Shown in pieces: positions 62,806 to 64,000 of a stretch of 64,000 bases of DNA. The position numbers and the translations under genes are program-made. The stretch spans positions 2,026,921 through 2,090,920 of the forward strand of contig NZ_CP031413.1 in NCBI RefSeq assembly GCF_003367355.1. The letters are read 5' to 3'. Every line of letters begins with the position of its first letter. Position 1 is the first letter of the stretch. Source of the DNA: Lysobacter sp. TY2-98 (GTDB lineage Bacteria; Pseudomonadota; Gammaproteobacteria; Xanthomonadales; Xanthomonadaceae). The notes beneath the pieces are model-generated. The model searched no databases and was not told the DNA's origin. It saw only the letters and a list, made by a program, of their open reading frames with translations.

Positions 62806-63386
62806 CGATGATGCTGTACGCCCAGGTGCACCTGACGCTGCCGGCGTGGGTGCACGACGCGGTCGACACGACGCGCACGTATGAAGGCGACGACGCGAAG
62901 GTCGCGCTCGCGATCGATCTCTCGCGTCGCAATGTCGACGCGCGCAGCGGTGGGCCGTTCGGCGCCGCGGTGTTCGGTCCGGACGATCGCGTGATCGCCG
63001 TCGGCGTGAACCGCGTGCTGCCGCATACGTGCTCGGTCGCACATGCGGAAATGATGGCCTACATGCTCGCGCAGCAGCGCACGCAGCGCGCGCGCCTCAA
63101 CGAATCGCCCGACGGCAGCGCGATCGGCCCGATCACGCTGGCGACGTCCGCGCAGCCGTGCTGCCAGTGCTACGGCGCGACGGTGTGGGCGGGTGTCGAC
63201 CGCCTGCTCATCGGGGCGCGCAGCGAGGATGTCGAAGCGCTGACCGAGTTCGACGAGGGCCCGCTGCCGGCCGACTGGGTGGGCGAGCTCGAAAATCGCG
63301 GCATCGAAGTCGTGCGCGACGTACAACGCGACGCCGCCTGCGACGTGCTGCGCCACTATTCGGCCTCCGGCGGCGCGCGGTACTGA
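62802..63386 (+). CDS. Nucleoside / guanine deaminase-like CMP/dCMP deaminase family protein
   Basis: 194 residues from the ATG at 62802. Zinc-binding motif HAE with H81 and the proton-shuttle E83, and C120/C123 in PCCQC. Length and layout match bacterial guanine deaminases and tRNA or nucleoside deaminases of the Tad/GuaD group. Substrate not assignable. Overlaps the Cys-rich lipoprotein by ATGA, an odd partner. Confidence 0.88.
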   Translation: MTMMLYAQVHLTLPAWVHDAVDTTRTYEGDDAKVALAIDLSRRNVDARSGGPFGAAVFGPDDRVIAVGVNRVLPHTCSVAHAEMMAYMLAQQRTQRARLNESPDGSAIGPITLATSAQPCCQCYGATVWAGVDRLLIGARSEDVEALTEFDEGPLPADWVGELENRGIEVVRDVQRDAACDVLRHYSASGGARY

Positions 63387-63393
63387 CGCCTCG

Positions 63394-64000
63394 ATGGCCG
63401 CATCCACCACGACTGCGATCGCGCAGCCCGCGCTGCTCGGCTACTGCCGCGCGGGCTTCGAGCCCGAACTCGCAGCGGAGTTCACCGAGCGCGCCGGCGC
63501 GCTCGGTTTCGCCGGCTATGCGCGCACCGAGCGCGGCACCGGGTTCGTGCGTTTCATCTGCGACGACGCCGAGGCGCTGTCGCATGCGCTGCCGTTCCGC
63601 GACCTGATCTTCGCGCGACAGAAAATGATCGCGTTCGCCGAGTTGCCGTCGCTCGGCGCGACCGGCCAGGCCAAGCCCGATCGAGTCGGTGCGATGGTCA
63701 CCGCGATGGCCGCCACGCTCGGCACGCCGACACTCCACTTCGGCGACGTTCGCGTCGAACACGCCGACAGCGACGAGGGCAAGCCCCTCGCCGCGCTGGC
63801 GCGCGCGCTCGGCAACGCGCTTCGCCCGGCGCTGCGCGAAGCCGGCTGGCTGACGCACATCGACTCCCCGGATCGTCCGCGTCTGCACGTGCTGTTGGAG
63901 ACGGGCGACCACGCGCACCTCGGCATCGTCGATCCGCAGGACGGCAGCGAGTGGCCGATGGGCATTCCGCGCCTGCGCATGCATCCGCAGGCGCCGAGCC
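63394..64000 (+). CDS. rlmM: 23S rRNA C2498 2'-O-methyltransferase RlmM, N-terminal part
   Basis: About 202 residues up to the window edge; the full protein is about 350-360, so the SAM-binding domain is missing. The N-terminal THUMP-like region is present (LLGYCRAGFEPELAAEF, GTGFVRFIC, RDLIFARQKMIAF) and matches the RlmM N-terminus. Starts 7 bp after the deaminase. Confidence 0.88.
   Translation, partial: MAASTTTAIAQPALLGYCRAGFEPELAAEFTERAGALGFAGYARTERGTGFVRFICDDAEALSHALPFRDLIFARQKMIAFAELPSLGATGQAKPDRVGAMVTAMAATLGTPTLHFGDVRVEHADSDEGKPLAALARALGNALRPALREAGWLTHIDSPDRPRLHVLLETGDHAHLGIVDPQDGSEWPMGIPRLRMHPQAPS

Overview
The window is a GC-rich (roughly two-thirds G+C) chromosomal segment from a gammaproteobacterium of the Xanthomonadaceae/Lysobacteraceae, most like Lysobacter or a close relative. 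The basis is the gene order secE-nusG-rplKAJL-rpoBC-rpsL-rpsG-fusA with tRNA-tuf on the same strand, a xanthomonad-type ahpC-ahpF-oxyR cluster, an O-GlcNAc-transferase-like protein of the size and motif layout of the Xanthomonas campestris enzyme, and a secreted M4 protease with C-terminal PPC domains. No rRNA, phage, IS element or CRISPR array was seen. Most of the window is core housekeeping DNA; accessory material is scattered from about 26 to 46 kb and 57 to 63 kb.

Layout. (1) 1-16.6 kb, minus strand: the transcription/translation block. Reading leftwards it runs tRNA-Tyr, tRNA-Gly, tRNA-Thr, tuf, terminator, tRNA-Trp, secE, nusG, rplK, rplA, L10 leader, rplJ, rplL, rpoB, rpoC, terminator, rpsL, rpsG, fusA (cut by the left edge). 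(2) 16.7-23.8 kb, minus: a TPR protein, lolB, ispE, tRNA-Gln, prs, rplY, pth, ychF. (3) 23.9-28.5 kb, plus: hemA, prfA, a GNAT acetyltransferase and the OGT-like glycosyltransferase. (4) 28.5-31 kb, minus: PQ-loop/SemiSWEET-like protein, and the coupled trio yihY-type gene, TlpA-like lipoprotein, acylphosphatase. (5) 31-34.1 kb, plus: WrbA-like flavoprotein, DUF2069 protein, TPR-sulfotransferase (all overlapping) and a single-domain asparaginase homologue. (6) 34.2-37.6 kb, minus: M4 metalloprotease, a non-coding gap, sufT. (7) 37.7-43.1 kb: the pntAA-pntAB-pntB transhydrogenase genes on the minus strand, split by a plus-strand cassette of four genes: hendecad-repeat secreted protein, ECF sigma factor, membrane-anchored putative anti-sigma factor, DUF3106 protein. 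(8) 43.1-48.8 kb: DUF1631 protein (minus), then nitroreductase, 5'-3' exonuclease, NUDIX hydrolase and galE-like epimerase (plus). (9) 48.9-54.8 kb, minus: prolyl aminopeptidase, prmC, diguanylate cyclase, M1 aminopeptidase. (10) 55-59.4 kb, plus: ahpC, ahpF, a repeat-bearing spacer, oxyR, an unknown exported protein. (11) 59.4-60.5 kb, minus: msrA and a DUF2007 protein. (12) 60.5-64 kb, plus: glnS, a Cys-rich lipoprotein, a nucleoside deaminase and the 5' part of rlmM.

How the genes work together. The left part supplies RNA polymerase, ribosomal stalk and head proteins, elongation factors and the tRNAs beside them, with the L10 leader and an rplL-rpoB attenuator as visible control points. 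The peroxide-defence genes (ahpC, ahpF, oxyR) stand 2 kb from msrA. The parts most likely to hold something little described are the four-gene sigma-factor cassette inside the transhydrogenase locus, the single-domain asparaginase homologue, the DUF1631 protein with low-complexity inserts, and the dispersed hairpin repeat before oxyR. I did not find a convincing, wholly new multi-gene defence or biosynthetic system here.
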